DNA from: Onchidella celtica
Taxonomy: Eukaryota > Mollusca > Gastropoda > Systellommatophora > Onchidiidae
Direction: 5' to 3'
DNA: 64,000 nucleotides
Assembly (NCBI GenBank): GCA_963931925.1
Contig: OZ007569.1
Span: forward strand, 44,486,521-44,550,520
A model generated the notes under the pieces. The model was given only the letters and a program-made list of their open reading frames with translations, made no database searches and was not told where the DNA came from. Each line of letters starts with the position of its first letter. The first letter of the stretch is position 1. Shown here one piece after another: positions 1 to 12,124 of this stretch. Position numbers and translations under genes: made by a program.

Positions 1-94
1 GAGCTGCTTAATTTGAACATTTTTGTACGAAAAACTTTGTGGAGAAAGTCATGCTAAGAATAAGTATAAAACTTCGACAGAAAGGGTAGATCGA

Positions 95-116
95 TAGAGA
101 GAGAGAGAGAGGGAGA

Positions 117-195
<79 letters not shown>

Positions 196-240
196 GGGGA
201 GAGAGAGAGAGAGAGGAGAGAGAAGGGGAGAGAGAGAGAG
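95..240. repeat. (GA)n microsatellite
   Basis: This is an almost uninterrupted GA dinucleotide tract with a few GGG interruptions. It creates spurious serine/leucine-rich open frames on the minus strand that should not be read as genes. Confidence 0.97.
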
Positions 241-321
241 GGATATCAGAGCAGTGCATGGTGCCCCTTTTTGTGCGTTCATTATAACATTGGGCCATCG
301 GGCTTGGATCCACTATGGGTC

Positions 322-586
322 GTTAGCTGCAGTGATATTCTGATCAGCTGTGTACTGAAGCAATAATTGTACCTAGCAGCTGCAGTGATATAGGAATCGG
401 TTGTGTACTGAAATAATCAGTGTACATAGCAGCCCGTAGTGGTGGTATGATCAGTTGTGTACTGAAGTAATAACTATGCATTTTTATCAGCCTATAGTGG
501 TATTCGGATTAGTTACGTACTGGAGTCATTTACTGTACCTAGCAGCCTGTAATGGTTTCTGACCTGTTGGGTAGTGAATGACAAGT
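322..586. repeat. Minisatellite, about five diverged 52-60 bp units
   Basis: Units begin near 322, 376, 429, 489 and 541. Each carries a variant of AGCAGC followed by TGTGTACTGAAG and a TGTACCT-like end. The units differ by substitutions and small indels, so this is an old tandem array. No coding frame runs through it. Confidence 0.75.
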
Positions 587-1185
587 GTTTTGTGTTAAGT
601 ATGCTTAGTTCATGCACTGTTGTATACATCAGTAACTGATTGATGACTGACATTATGCCTGGTTTCTAAGAAAAACCTTGCTGGGGCAGTTTCGCCTACG
701 TACTAGATCTAGTAGAGTGACTTGTCTAAGAACCGAACTTTGTGGACAGGTCGGTGTACAGGACCATCAGCCACTGAGAAGACTCTATTTGGTCAAGACG
801 GGACAATGCCAGAAGTTGACAGTCGACAGTACGGGGTCAAGCTGGACTCGTCACCCGCCGGGTTGAGGATCTGACTGATTTAAATAGTGCTTTGGGGGAG
901 GGGGGAGGGAGGGAGGGGGGCTTGCTGTGTATGAATATAAATTCTGCCTCGTGCGTGGTCTGGCGTTCTTGTGTATCGCAGCCCAGTAATATTTTTGTTC
1001 GTTTCCTGTCTGTATGCCCGGGTAAAAATGTTTCGTGTGGTCAGTGTATGTTATTGGGTGTGGTTTAATATTGTTCTTTATGTGCGACCTTTTTTCGGTC
1101 AATTTGAACAGGTCGTAATTAAATACTGATTTGGTTGAATTTAATCCACGAGTTCAGTGCGTTTTCTTTGGTTGATATGTCATAG
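587..1185. other. Intergenic, no supported gene
   Basis: Only short open frames occur and none resembles a known domain. A G-rich run (GGGAGGGAGGG-like) lies near 895-925. Confidence 0.5.
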
Positions 1186-1189
1186 AGCT

Positions 1190-1800
1190 TAGTCCACCTG
1201 CAGCCGGCTTTATGACAGGATACATAAAGATGTTTCTGTTGCTCACACAAAACACCCAACACAAGCACCAAAAATGACACTTTCGGTGATTGTTATGTTG
1301 TAATGATACTGCTGTAGTGTTGGCTTCTCAAATTTCAACTACAAGCAAATATTCGGAGTCTTTTGGTGATCCTGGGTAAGATTACTGCAAGATGCCAATT
1401 TCTTAAATTTTTTTTTACCGGGGACACAGCAGCAGGTCGGGTATTCATGATTTGTCAAATCGTTTCATATACAGCCGCTGAACTGCCAGAACATTTCTCA
1501 AAAATTTCTTGGCAGATCTTGATCATGAGGTGACTTACTATGCTTATTCTTTGCTTATTTTTTGGGGTGATTTTTATCAGAGCTTTATCAGAAATATTCA
1601 TTACTACATTTTTTTTTCTACTTAGAATTCTTTTAGATCGCCAGAATTGCTTGTAATCATTTGTCTGTGATATGTTGTTGTTTTTTTTATTACTATAAAA
1701 TACAGTTTTCAGTGTATGAACAATGTGTCAGGTCAAAACATCTAAAATAGATTCAAGAACGTATGGTGCGATTTCGTGGCATTTGAATTTTATTCATTCA
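1190..1800 (+). repeat. Orphan receptor 3'-flank segment, paralogous to 4215-4760
   Basis: The segment aligns by eye with the DNA just downstream of the receptor pseudogene at 3442-4135. Shared landmarks include GTTGCTCACACAAAA, AAATATTCGGAGTC (AATATTCGGGGTC in the other copy) and GTGATCCTGGGTAAGA. No receptor coding sequence is visible upstream of it. This suggests a block whose receptor has been deleted or lies too degraded to see. Confidence 0.6.
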
Positions 1801-1960
1801 TTTCCTTATTTATTTTTTAAACTTTTTTTTTATTTATTGTTGTGTCTTTCCTTCGTTATTTCTTTCTTTCTTTCTTTGTCATTCTTTTTTTTTTTATTTA
1901 CTTTTTCTTTACTTCTTTCTTTCTTATATTTCATTCTTGCTTCTTTCTCTCTTTCTGTTT
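1800..1960. repeat. T-rich (CTTT)n-like low-complexity tract
   Basis: Pyrimidine-rich sequence with TTTC and TTCT repeats and long T runs. The open frame through it is compositional. Confidence 0.8.
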
Positions 1961-2029
1961 TTATTTATAAATTCATGCATTTTAAAAACATTTCTTCACA
2001 TAATAATCGTCCTTTCTGTTAATGGTAAG

Positions 2030-2600
2030 AAGCCACATGCGACATAAATCGTTTTATTGTCCATTCTTCTCTATGCATAGACCACAGGCTGATAATTCCC
2101 TGATAAAGGATTAGCTCAAATTCCTGTTCAATTCAGTTTTCAACAGCAGTTATATACAACAGCGGAATCGCCATTATTACAATCCAAACGCTATGTCTTT
2201 AAGGTCAGATTCCAGTTTGGCTTTACTTTCATTTCTGTTTATCATACAAACCACATCTGGTAAATGCTTGAACATTCGGCCAGACAATCAGTTGCTGATT
2301 GTAAAGTCGGCGACCAAGACAAGGGGCTTTTGCTGTTCATCATCAATTCATTTACTTTGATCTGCAGAGACTGAGACCTTTGCTAAAATATTTCAGCTAA
2401 CTTGCTCCTTTACTAAAATACTTACAGATCTCTAATTTCCATTCGTTATCCTAGAATATAATCAATCATTTTCTTTATTGAAGGAGAGAGCTAAATCTTC
2501 TCAGTTCTCAGCCTGTCTAAAAGGAAAGACGAAATAGCGGGATAACTCTTCCTTCCTTATTGAAGACGAGTGTGTTCATTGTTATGGCCTTTAACCAGTG
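2030..2600. repeat. Duplicated flank segment (also about 14150-14660 and 37340-37680)
   Basis: This diverged segment shares ordered landmarks with two other places in the window. They include a GTAAAGTC..AC..TCAAGAC core, TTTGCAGAAACT-like text and a TTCCTTATTG end. It is part of the block repeated along with the receptors. No coding frame is supported. Confidence 0.5.
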
Positions 2601-2611
2601 AATTTATTTAA

Positions 2612-3110
2612 TTACTAGCTGAGGTCCCCGGCCCTGCCCGGGATAAATCGGTTTGAATATTGGTTTCAGTTCTGGATGGTTATTATGGACCTGCTTCATC
2701 TGGCCTGTTCCTATTTGTTTATTTAATTTTTGTTTGTTTGTTTTTAAATAAGTCTTACTGCTCTGGCTTTGTGAGTTGACACCCTGCGCATCCCGTACAA
2801 CAGCATGATTTGCGCACGGGTCAGTGTGTTTGATAGTGAACACATCGCAGGAAGTGATAACGAAACCTTAAAATGGCGAACCATGACTCGAAATAGATCT
2901 AAATGATGGCGAAACAATAAATTTCCAATAAAAACAACAACACTGATTTGAGACTTCTATTAAAAACTGTGCACCCTTACATCCATTCTGATGTACCATA
3001 TAAAATTTGAAGTCTGAGTGTTGAGTGGTTCAGAAGCCTTTTGCAACGAAAAATCTCAAGTCCACAAATATATATAGTATAGATAGATAGATTATTATTT
3101 ATTAATTATT
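2612..3110. mobile_element. Probable transposable-element fragment inside a duplicated flank
   Basis: The segment begins with AGCTGAGGTCCCCGGCCCTG, a GC-rich palindromic motif of the kind seen at ends of dispersed invertebrate repeats. It ends in an (ATAG)n-like tail near 3070-3095. The flanks on either side (2030-2600 and 3120-3300) are contiguous in the other copies of this block, so the segment looks inserted. No enzyme is encoded. Confidence 0.4.
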
Positions 3111-3119
3111 GAGCAACAC

Positions 3120-3300
3120 TAAGATGACTGTGTGGCCACGGTTGGTACACTAATAGCGTTCAGCATAATGAAAGTTATTGATATCAACATAACTGACTCT
3201 GGTTTTACATGGATAACAACTCCCATGTCCACCCAACCCATTTTCCCCCACCCCGCTCACGGACCCGGATTCGGCACAGTGTCTTTGTTCAGAGGTAATG
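3120..3300. repeat. Duplicated flank segment (also about 14930-15110 and 37970-38090)
   Basis: Shared landmarks with the 14.9-kb copy include TCAACATAACT, ACTGGTTTTACATGGATA-like text and a CCACCCC-rich stretch. In this copy the flank is joined abruptly to the middle of a receptor at about 3442, so a deletion removed the receptor's 5' half. Confidence 0.55.
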
Positions 3301-3441
3301 TTTCCAACCGGTTTTTTCCTGTTGGTTTTTGGAGTTTGATGCAGTGGAATTTTTTGTCTAACTTATCGGTGGTGTCCCTAAAACAGTAATACATGTATCT
3401 TCCCGTTCAACGGAAATTAGTAATGACACTGAAATGGGGCC

Positions 3442-4135
3442 AGCTGAATACAGTCAGGGCTTTGACTTGGGAATTATTTGGATTCTGTGTATCTTAAGTT
3501 CTGTACCGATATTCGCTTCTTTGAAACTGGGGGGGGGGGGGGGGGCTATATAGATGAGAATATCAACATTACTAAAGTGACAGTTGTCGTTACAGAGTGG
3601 AGACTGCAAGTAGAAATGGTTCAGAATATCTCCACCATCATCGTACTACCCACATTTGCTGAAGTTCTAATTTTTGTCAATATTGTTGTGATGATTATGG
3701 GACTTCAAAAATCCAGTCACTTTCAAAAACATTCCACCTTTCGTCAGTCTGAAATACCGGTACATCAAAAGTCTCATCGCTCCAAAAATGTTTTTACAAC
3801 GATAAAAAGAGATCCAGCAAATGTAAAGGAGACAAATTCTACAATTTCAAGAAAATATGTGAGACCGATCCCAATAGTGTGCACTTTATCTTGTGCATTC
3901 ATTGCGTGTAACACACCCAACAATTATAGCCGTATACGCCACGCAGCTAGTGCCAGGATTTGACATTACTGGTAAACACAGGGACTTGTATGTGATGGTG
4001 GTGAATATTTTGTTCTTACTGACTTCTTTGAATGCTTCTGTCAATTTCTTTGTCTACATTACTTGGAATAAGACCTACAGGAAAAGCTTTGGTACCATTT
4101 TTTGCAGATATTCTACTTCCCTTGTCACCAAATGA
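3442..4135 (+). pseudogene. 7TM chemosensory-type receptor pseudogene, 5'-truncated, two frameshifts
   Basis: The segment matches the second half of the intact receptors in this window. It starts just before TM4 (WILCI...SSVPIFASLKL in the original frame) and runs through ECL2, TM5, ICL3, TM6 and TM7 to the C-terminus. TM1-TM3 are absent. A G homopolymer at about 3531-3546 replaces the codons after LKL and shifts the frame. An extra C near 3915-3919, inside the CNTP region of TM6, shifts it again. TM7 keeps the NASVNFFVY signature, and the reading ends at a stop near 4133. It cannot make a receptor. The truncation, homopolymer and second indel argue for a genuine old pseudogene, although the homopolymer length itself could be a sequencing artefact. 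Confidence 0.92.
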
Positions 4136-4214
4136 TTAAATGCTGAGAACCGATGTCTTGCAGTCCTGTCATTACATTCATCAGTGAGCAGTTGAAGATA
4201 TTTTCAAAGATCTA

Positions 4215-4760
4215 TTGATGTCCATGTTACTAAATACACCATGGCATATAAAGTACGCTTTCTGTTGCTCACACAAAAGGCCTAAGACAAGAGCCAAGAT
4301 GACACTTTTGGTGACTGTTGTAATGTTAGATTGTTACCATGTTGGATTCTTAAATTTTAACTCCAAACAATATTCGGGGTCTTTTTGTGATCCTAGGTAA
4401 GAGTACTTTCAAATTACAACGTGGTTTCTACCCGCATTCATTATTTGTCAGTTCGTTTTATGAAGAGTATCTGAACTGTCGACAGATTTCACAAATGTTC
4501 TTGACAGACAATGATGCATCTTGTTAGGCTTATTCTTTTCTTATTTTTGGCCACTTCTCAAAAGTCTTTTTAGAAATGTTCATTTTTTTTAATTTTTTTT
4601 TGGAGAATTTCTTGTAATCACCAGAAATGGATACTATAAATCTTTTCTTTGTGATTTCTTTCTAAAATTAATATAGAATACATTTTTCAGTTTACGGACA
4701 ATGTGTCTTGACAAAATATTTGAAATAGATTTAATAACGTTTGTGTCCAATTTCGTGGCA
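4215..4760 (+). repeat. Receptor 3'-flank segment, paralogous to 1190-1800
   Basis: See the partner copy at 1190-1800. This copy sits about 80 bp after the receptor pseudogene and so identifies the segment as receptor 3' flank. It contains no gene of its own. Confidence 0.6.
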
Positions 4761-6275
4761 TTTGAACAATAGGAAATTATTAATAGGCGCGTTTTGAAAC
4801 TTTGTACAAAGTCCGGTATGGTGAACGAAACTTTTAGGTGAATATGGCCAGGATTGGGGTTATAGTCAAATTGAACTCCTGTGCTCCTGTACGATATCAT
4901 GGCATGAAAAGTCTTAGAAAAGGTGGGTTGTAGATTTTAGTTTTCACTGCAACACACTCCCTTGAAAGCACTCCATGAAGGTTGTTCTGTAAAGCAGCGT
5001 GGGTGGTGCAGCACAAGCAATCAACATTAAACACGCCAGTCCATAACTCTGTGGTCTGGATTCATTACTCTAAAAGATACTAAAAATTGAGTTTACGGTT
5101 CATTCAGTGTAAACCAGGTTGGAGAAAAAAAAAACATTTTCCTTTTTCCGGGGAATTCCATTAGTTGATCGGTTGCTTAAGGGACTGGTAGTTTGTGAGA
5201 TTATGGAAAAGACTTTTAATTTGATATTTTAGAGCGATGAAACACGACATTTTAAAAAAAAGTGAAGAAAAATTACCCATGGAAAAAAAGTCAGTCGTTT
5301 CAAAAGTAGCAAGGGTCATTACAATGAATGAAAACAAAGGAATGACTTAAAATCCGAATAATTGTGAACATTTCATTGTTTGTTTACTCTGGATTTTATG
5401 TCCCTTTTTAACAGTCAGATTACAATGTAGACAAAGATTGGCTTCGTGTTTTGGCAAACAATGTGTTGGTGACTTGAACAGGCCATGAGAGTTTTTACAC
5501 TTTCTGTTAGGTACTCAAACTAGTGGGCCACTGTGTCGGTGATTGACAATCGATTGTCGATACATTTATTATTCCAGACTTGAGATTGGATGAAAGAGAA
5601 TGTTGCATCTCCAGTTGTAAAGAAAGACAGAGTGAGAAATATGCTCTCGAGGACGATGCTGGGTATCATGATTGCTTTCAGTATGTAAACAAGGCTAAAG
5701 AGCAAAATAATTAATCGTGAACTATCTTGAGTGGTAATTTGATAAATTCCGTAATCCTTTAGGCAGGGTTCACGGGGCGAGGGGGTTGTGTATGTTTGGT
5801 ATCAACATCCCTTCCTCCTAACTCCAATGGAACAATTCAATTTTAGCTTTTCTTCCAATGTACATAAAGAACATTTTGAAACCTTTAATTTTACGTACAT
5901 TCAAATAATGTCTACATCAACTTCAACGAACACTCATTAATTGTTTTCAAAATCATCAAAATCACTCCAGCGTGAGGCCCTCCTGGTCACATAAGATAAA
6001 CATTTTTAAAAAAATGAGAAGTGGCATCACTGGATAACAGCAGTTGTTATTGTTATTGCTGTTATAATTGTTGTTGCAGTTGTTATTGTTATTGCTGTTA
6101 TAATTGTTGTTGCTGTATGTCTGCCTGTTTTGCATTTTATTTATCACTTTATTTACATAAGGATTTCACAACCAAGCATATCTTCAATTCCTGTGTCAGT
6201 TTTTTCTGTAACCGTCTACCTTTGCTGTTATCTTCATAGTTGCTAAGGAGAAATATTTGAGTAAAAAATGCCAAG
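4761..6275. other. Intergenic, no supported gene
   Basis: Open frames are short and compositionally biased. The only structured item is the minisatellite at 6041-6115. Confidence 0.5.
6041..6115. repeat. Two-copy 36-37 bp tandem repeat rich in GTT/ATT
   Basis: GTTGTTATTGTTATTGCTG followed by TTATAATTGTTGTTGC occurs twice in a row. It gives Asn-rich and Cys-rich spurious translations on the two strands. Confidence 0.9.
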
Positions 6276-6279
6276 AATA

Positions 6280-7154
6280 ATTGTATAATAAAGTCATTTT
6301 ATAAGATAATACTTGCTGGTACATTAATTATACAGAATGGAAGTAGTGCGTTGAATGAAGGATTTTCTCCACCTAATTCAATAAAACTACCTATAGAATA
6401 ATGTTCCTTTATTAAATGTGTAATTGATAGCTTGACATATTTAAGAGGAAATGGGGCCTAATCGTTTCCAAACACCCACTAATCGTGCAGAGTGGATCAA
6501 ATCAAAATTGTTTTTGCAACCGCTCAAGTAATCTTCTCTTACAATGACCCGGTGTAAAAAGATGGATGAAAATCAAAATATAATAAGTATGGAATGGTCA
6601 AATGAAAACCCGATTCCCAGCTGCTATTTAAAAGAGCTATGATTTAGACTGCATGGACAAAGACAACATGTTGCTAAATAATTGGTTCAGTGAAGTACCG
6701 TGCGCTTTTTATTATAGACGTAGCACACCCTATGCCTATGATGAAAGATTAAGATCATACGTTGGTACAGAACATTAGACATAAGTACACCAATTGTAAC
6801 AGGGCTGTGTTTTTTACTGTGATCGATATGTCTGTGGACATGAATAAATGTCATATCCATCCTACCATAATCTACCGTGATCGAAATGACTGCGGACATA
6901 AATAAATGTCACATCTACCCTGCCATAGTTCACCCAATAACTAATGAAATAATCCAAATGCAAATTCTCATACATCAGCTACGCTGTATTTCTCAATTGG
7001 AGTTCCTAATTTTCTAGAAGTTTCGAGCTGCGGTTGATCTTTAAACTTCCGAAATAACACAGGAATTAATCATATTTAGGAGTTAGTAAGAAGAGGGACA
7101 ATGCGATCGAAGGAGAACAATGCGATCTGAGGGTGACAATGCGATCTGACAAAG
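6280..7154 (+). promoter_or_regulatory. Conserved receptor upstream block (promoter/5' UTR candidate), pseudogene copy
   Basis: The block shares ordered landmarks with the regions upstream of the receptors at 23243, 33608 and 41914. They are AATAAAGTCATTTT, a TTGAATGAA..TCTCCAC segment, an ACTGCATGGACAAAGACAACA-type segment and a GCACCCT..GAT..A..GATT segment. A triplicated 19-bp unit with ATGs lies at 7096-7148, directly before the start codon. A regulatory role is inferred only from conservation. Confidence 0.4.
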
Positions 7155-8193
7155 ATGGATGTCTTTACATCAGTAATTACTTCTATCTGTTTTGTAGGAA
7201 TTTTAGTGAATGTCTCCAACATTGTTGTGTTTCTCAGACAAGATTACAGAACAAACAACGTCACACTGACTTTACTTTCTTTGTCCATCTCTGATTTGTT
7301 GGTGTTAGTCTGGGCGTTTAGTTATTACTCATTTAGCATTTTGCTGTTTCTGTTTCCCTCAAGCCCTGTTCACTATGAAGCATTTCAGAGTTACGTTCTG
7401 GCTAGGATAAGTGCAATGTTTTTTCAGATATCCAGTGTAACTACAATATTATTATCATTGGAAAGATGTTTTTGTGTTATCGCTCCCCTTCGTATGCAGT
7501 TTCTTTTTTCTGTACGCCGAATAGTCCTCGTTTTAAGCATTATTTGGATGGACTATGTGTATTTTAGATTCTGTACCGATGTTTGCATCATTAAAACTGA
7601 AGGCCTATTTTGATGAAAATTTCAACGTAACGAAGACGACCGTCGGCGTTACAGAGTGGGGCTCTCGAGCAGAAACGGTTCAAAATATCACCAATGTTGT
7701 TGTGCTGCTCACAGTTGCTGAAGTTGTGATTTTTATCAACGCTGTTGTGATGATTATGGGACTTCGAAAATCCAGTCAGTTTCAAAAACAGTCCACATCT
7801 CAACAGTTTGAAAAACATGAAAATTCTCAAAGCTCGAAACAATGTCATGTTTTTACACTGAATAAAAACGATACGCCAATAGGAAAAGTGGCAAATTCTA
7901 CTCTTTCAAGAAAATATGGGAGACCAATCGCAGTTGTGTGTACCTTATCTTGTGTGTTCATTGTGTGTAACACACCAGTAATAGTAATGGTGTACGTCAT
8001 AGAACTGGTACCTGAATTTGATATTAATGGGGAATACCGTGATTGGTATATGATGATGGGAAATGTTTCATTTTTAATGAGTACTGTGAATGCCTCCGCC
8101 AATTTCTTTGTCTACATTACTTTGAATACGACATACAGGAAAACATTTTCTACTATTTTTCGCAGAATGTTTCACCTCCAGAGTCACCGATGA
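7155..8193 (+). pseudogene. 7TM chemosensory-type receptor, full length but frameshifted after TM4 start
   Basis: The first frame starts at an ATG in the conserved context TGACAAAGATGGAT. It encodes TM1 (GILVNVSNIVVF), ICL1 (RQDYRTNNVT), TM2 (SISDLLVLVW) and TM3 ending SLERC, and reaches IIW in TM4. Compared with intact paralogs there are four extra bases around 7548-7556. The rest of TM4, ECL2 (YFDENFNVTK), TM5, TM6 (CNTP) and TM7 (NASANFFVY) continue in another frame to the stop at 8191-8193. Apart from this indel the copy looks well preserved, so it is either a young pseudogene or an assembly error. The upstream ATGs at 7101, 7120 and 7139 are unique to this copy. If the indel is an error, this would be a fifth intact gene. 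Confidence 0.9.
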
Positions 8194-8214
8194 TTAAATG
8201 CTGGGAACTGTACC

Positions 8215-8330
8215 ATGTAATACCAGATCGCAGACTTGTGCATCTCTTGATCAAAAACTAACCTGTTGGCATCACATTTAGTTGCCTCTGATATTAATTT
8301 ACTATTATATCAAGATCTAATAGAAAATAC
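8215..8330 (+). repeat. Receptor 3'-flank segment, paralogous to about 53655-53775
   Basis: Both copies contain a GCAGACTTGTGCAT-like word, TGATCAAAAA or TGATGAAAAA, and ATCACATTTAGTTGCCTCTG, followed by ATTAATTTA. It begins about 20 bp past the pseudogene stop. Confidence 0.7.
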
Positions 8331-8339
8331 AATGCAAGT

Positions 8340-10870
8340 AGCTTATAATACTGGAGTGCGTGGCTCGCGCGCGGCGCACACAAACGAAAGAGGGCTGAGC
8401 GTGTCAGACACGGTGGCCGTATCGCGATGCTCAGGGGGTCGAAGAGGCTCTTTGCTATGCACTGGGCTTTACCTAACATTTCGTATGGTATGTGTTTCTT
8501 CAGTTTTGTACGCGTTTTTCTGTTCGCAATTAACCCATTGTCTACTGCACTGGGGCACCTGTCTGGAACTGTGCCACAGAAACTGGTCAGCTGTCCACTG
8601 GTCAACTTGAACTGGGAAATTATGAGATTACCTCAGAAAAACCAAGATAACTCAGTTGTTTGGCATACAAACACTACAAACGCATTATATTTGAAAAGAT
8701 CTTTGAATTCCCTAATCATTCGTGTAAGTTTTGGGATAATCTGATGGAATTTTCATGAAAGTTTAGGGAGGTGGAAAAATTGACCATTTTCAGCAAAAAA
8801 TATTGTCAAATTTTGTACAACTTTAGCTTGCAATTACTCCAAGATTTTCTTATTTTAAGCCCATAGTATATATATAAGAGAAAGTTGTATCAGTCATTTT
8901 CCTTTCATTTGCAAAAAAAAAAAAAAAAATCATCAAAATTCATAGACAGTGAGAGAAGTTATGAAAATTTGAAACTCCATACCTTTATTTTTGTATTTGC
9001 TGACACTGAGTGGTTGTTTGCCATGTAACATACATACGCTGATATCTCTGTCATTTTGAGTATATTTGACGTAAGAATAAAAAAAAATGTCTTTGAATAC
9101 TCTGTCTAAGTGTTTGAATTAAATGACATTAAAAATTTATCACATATATGTCATACAGAAAAGATGTTGCATACATACAACGAAAACACAATTCGGCCAG
9201 GTTAAAGTGAAGATGGAAAGTGAAAAAAAAAAATAAATAAGTAATTTTAATCTAGTAGTACTGCTGTACTTTTATTTTTTTATTCAAGGTGTGTATAAGA
9301 ACATTCATTTCCCTTAAATTAAATTAAATATCGTGAATGATCAGCGTATTATATGAAAACTGTGACGAAAGTAGTTTTATTTTGTGCCCCATGAATTTAA
9401 AATATAATCCAATGAAATAATGCACAACATACACACACTCAGAAATGTCCTATTTATTTGAATTACTCCAATAATTCACATGTACTAAAAAACACAAGTA
9501 GTGTCTCTAGTAACTAGAAAATGAGGGTCCTTCGAGTAGTCTGAAATGCCCTGCAGAATGTCTGCAAGCCGAAAACAGTACCTGAAAAATATCAAACACA
9601 ATATATTATAATTTATAAACATAATACTATAGATCAAAAAGCCAGGAAATATAACAGAAGTGCATGAAGTAAAGTTAAATACAAACAATATAGTTTTACA
9701 TGTATTGTCAGGATTCTTTAGGCTTAGAGATTTACATAAAAGAATTGGAGCTCATACAATTTCCAAATAGATGTCAGGCTGGACTGAATATGGTGTCTAA
9801 GTTAGTTTTTTTTCCTTCTTTTCTTTACTAATAGATGAAGATCTTAAATAGATCTATTATTAGTCCAAAAATGGTCTTATGAGAATAAGATTTGCAACTT
9901 AACTTGATAATGTGACTGCATGTTGTGTAAAGACTACAAGTTGGGATGGATCAATGACAAATCTTTTGCTCCTCCATCCTACGGCCACCCTCTCTTCCTC
10001 GGTTGAGACCGAAGTTGATATTACATCTTGTTGTGTGATTTCACGGCCGTTGGCGTCGATTTAGCGAGCTCTAACCAAGGCACTGTTATTCCAATTGATG
10101 GTTATTGCTATCCATCACTACATCACTGCCGTCGCAGCCTGCATCGTAGGTTGAATTTGAAGAATTCATGTGAAGATGCAAGTAGCATGTTCATGCCAGT
10201 AACAAAGCAAACACTGCCAAGAGTGCGAACGAAACTAAAAGTCCCGCCGGATGTTGACGGAAGGTAGCTACAGCGCACTTTATCTACATTCTAGTCCAAA
10301 GTGGATAGAATACTAAGAGGTTTAATGTGATGTTACCTACAATTGCCGTGCGACAAGGTGACAGGGCGACCCAGATTCGAATTGTTGATGGCGAAACTAT
10401 AGACTTTAACAGTAGTTTGTGGAAATTTATTGCAAGAAATGCTGAACTACTAACCCACAAACCCGGAACGTTAAAAGCTTAGGATGATAAAGATTTTCTA
10501 AATATATATTTAAACAATATAAAGAGAACAAAGAAAAAGTAAATAAATGTTCTGTGTGCGGTTATCAAAAGTGTATGCAAAAAATATATATGTTATATAT
10601 ATATATGTTATTTATATAGAGAGATTTCGACCTCATGTCGTTTGCAGAGGAAACTCTACACACACACAGACACAAACAATACTAAATCTAAATAAATGCA
10701 TTGTACAGTTGGAAAGATGAACCACACCGTGTGCAATACAGTCGTACCGGTACTACACTAGACATATCTTTGGACCCCCAGAGTGCGGCTGCTGAGGTTC
10801 CGTGCCTGGCATGCGTTACGTCATTGCTCCGCTCTCCAGTATAGATAGTATAAGCTCCTTGATACTATGT
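8340..10870. other. Intergenic, no supported gene
   Basis: This is a mixed AT-rich region. It has a short GC-rich patch (about 8355-8445, several CGCG words), a poly-A run near 8913 and an (AT)n stretch around 10585-10620. The open frame at 10028-10267 has no recognisable domain and no paralog seen elsewhere in the window. Confidence 0.45.
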
Positions 10871-10875
10871 AATTG

Positions 10876-12120
10876 CCTTCCTTCTTTTTTATTTGATATT
10901 CTTGATTTTAATCTTTTGATTTATTGATATTAAGTCAATTTACTTTTTGTTTATATGAAATCTGTGCAGTTCACTGATTGATTAACTGGTGTGGTTGATT
11001 AAAAAAATATTGACAGTCTGCTTAGGACTATCGAATTCTAGTTTTTCACATCCGTGGGAGAATATTGTTCTTTTACTGTTATCCCACAGGAAGTACAAAG
11101 TGCATTCAGCCTCATAAGGAGAAAAAAAAATACAAACAATTACAAAAGAAAGATGCAATGGTTAGAACATTAATTTCAAACCAGCAGGAAGGCAAGAGGA
11201 GACGGCTCGCATTCAATGCATGTCGTCTTAGTTCTTATGTTTTGTAGGACAATACTATGCTACAACAGTGATTACACAAAATGTATTTCATGTACTAGTT
11301 TATAGTTCAGAGAAACAACTCCTAAATCATGAGATTAGGACAGCCAGGTCATTATGTAGTATAGCTTGTTACTTAACATGCCAAAAACCTTCCTGTAGCA
11401 GTATACCATCTTCAGTACCAACCCCAAAGCATTTGGGGAGCATATTTCCTGATACCTTTACCTTTCCGTCTCTCTAACCAGGGGGGAAAATCTACAAAAG
11501 AAGTGTAAAAAAAAAAAAAAAGTGTGAAGGCGGAAATATAAAACCAGTCCACTGAAAAAACATAATAACAGGTTTGAATTACTGAATGTGCTCATATCAG
11601 GCAATGTCTATAAAACAGAATTTGGCGTTATCTGCTACAGTGGTGCATCCTCACTAGACAGAGCTATTGACTTAGATAATGAAACTATGCAGCCTCACAG
11701 AAAAATCACTCAATTTCGCATAGTATGAGGGAATGGAAATTGTATAAGGAAGCAAGACAGTAAAGATGTGTATATTTCTGTTTGCGCACAGAAAGACTGG
11801 TGAATCTATATACATGTACCCTTTATATTCAGCCCAGATAGTGTTTAATTTATTTGTTGCCTAACCAAGGGTGTATCTGTTACAGAAAATTTACAGAAAA
11901 GTAAATTCTCTATAACTTGACTACTACTGTGTTGTTCCTAAAATACTGTCACTTATCACAGAACATTATCTCTATTTGTATCATCATTTTGAAAGAGTTT
12001 ACTGCACTGAACAATTGGATGAAGGGAATTTAGGAGAAATACATTTATCCACAAGCACAAAAATCTTGAATGTGATCTCACAGAATAATTTTCACACAAA
12101 GAACACAAAATGAGTGAATG
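10876..12120. repeat. About 1.24-kb repeat, tandem copy A
   Basis: The region is directly repeated at 12125-13385, and a third more diverged copy lies at about 53775-54740. Ordered landmarks include TTTTATTTGATATTNTTGAT, CACATCCGTGGGAGAATATT, TCATGAGATTAGGACNGCCA, GCATCCTCACTAGACAGAGC and GTTGCCTAACCAAGGGTGTA. Open frames are not conserved between copies, so this is a non-coding repeat family. Confidence 0.85.
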
Positions 12121-12124
12121 GATG

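Noticed and set aside
8-313. Ser/Leu-rich open frames on the minus strand
   Set aside because: Translation of the (GA)n microsatellite; no conserved sequence.
322-586. Regularly spaced tandem units considered as a CRISPR-like array
   Set aside because: The units are contiguous and diverged with no constant repeat plus variable spacer pattern, and the sequence is eukaryotic.
7591-8102. Minus-strand open frames opposite receptors (also at 23479-24180, 33877-34542, 42391-42851, 55857-56238)
   Set aside because: They recur because the receptors are paralogous on the other strand; their sequences are antisense shadows without domain character.
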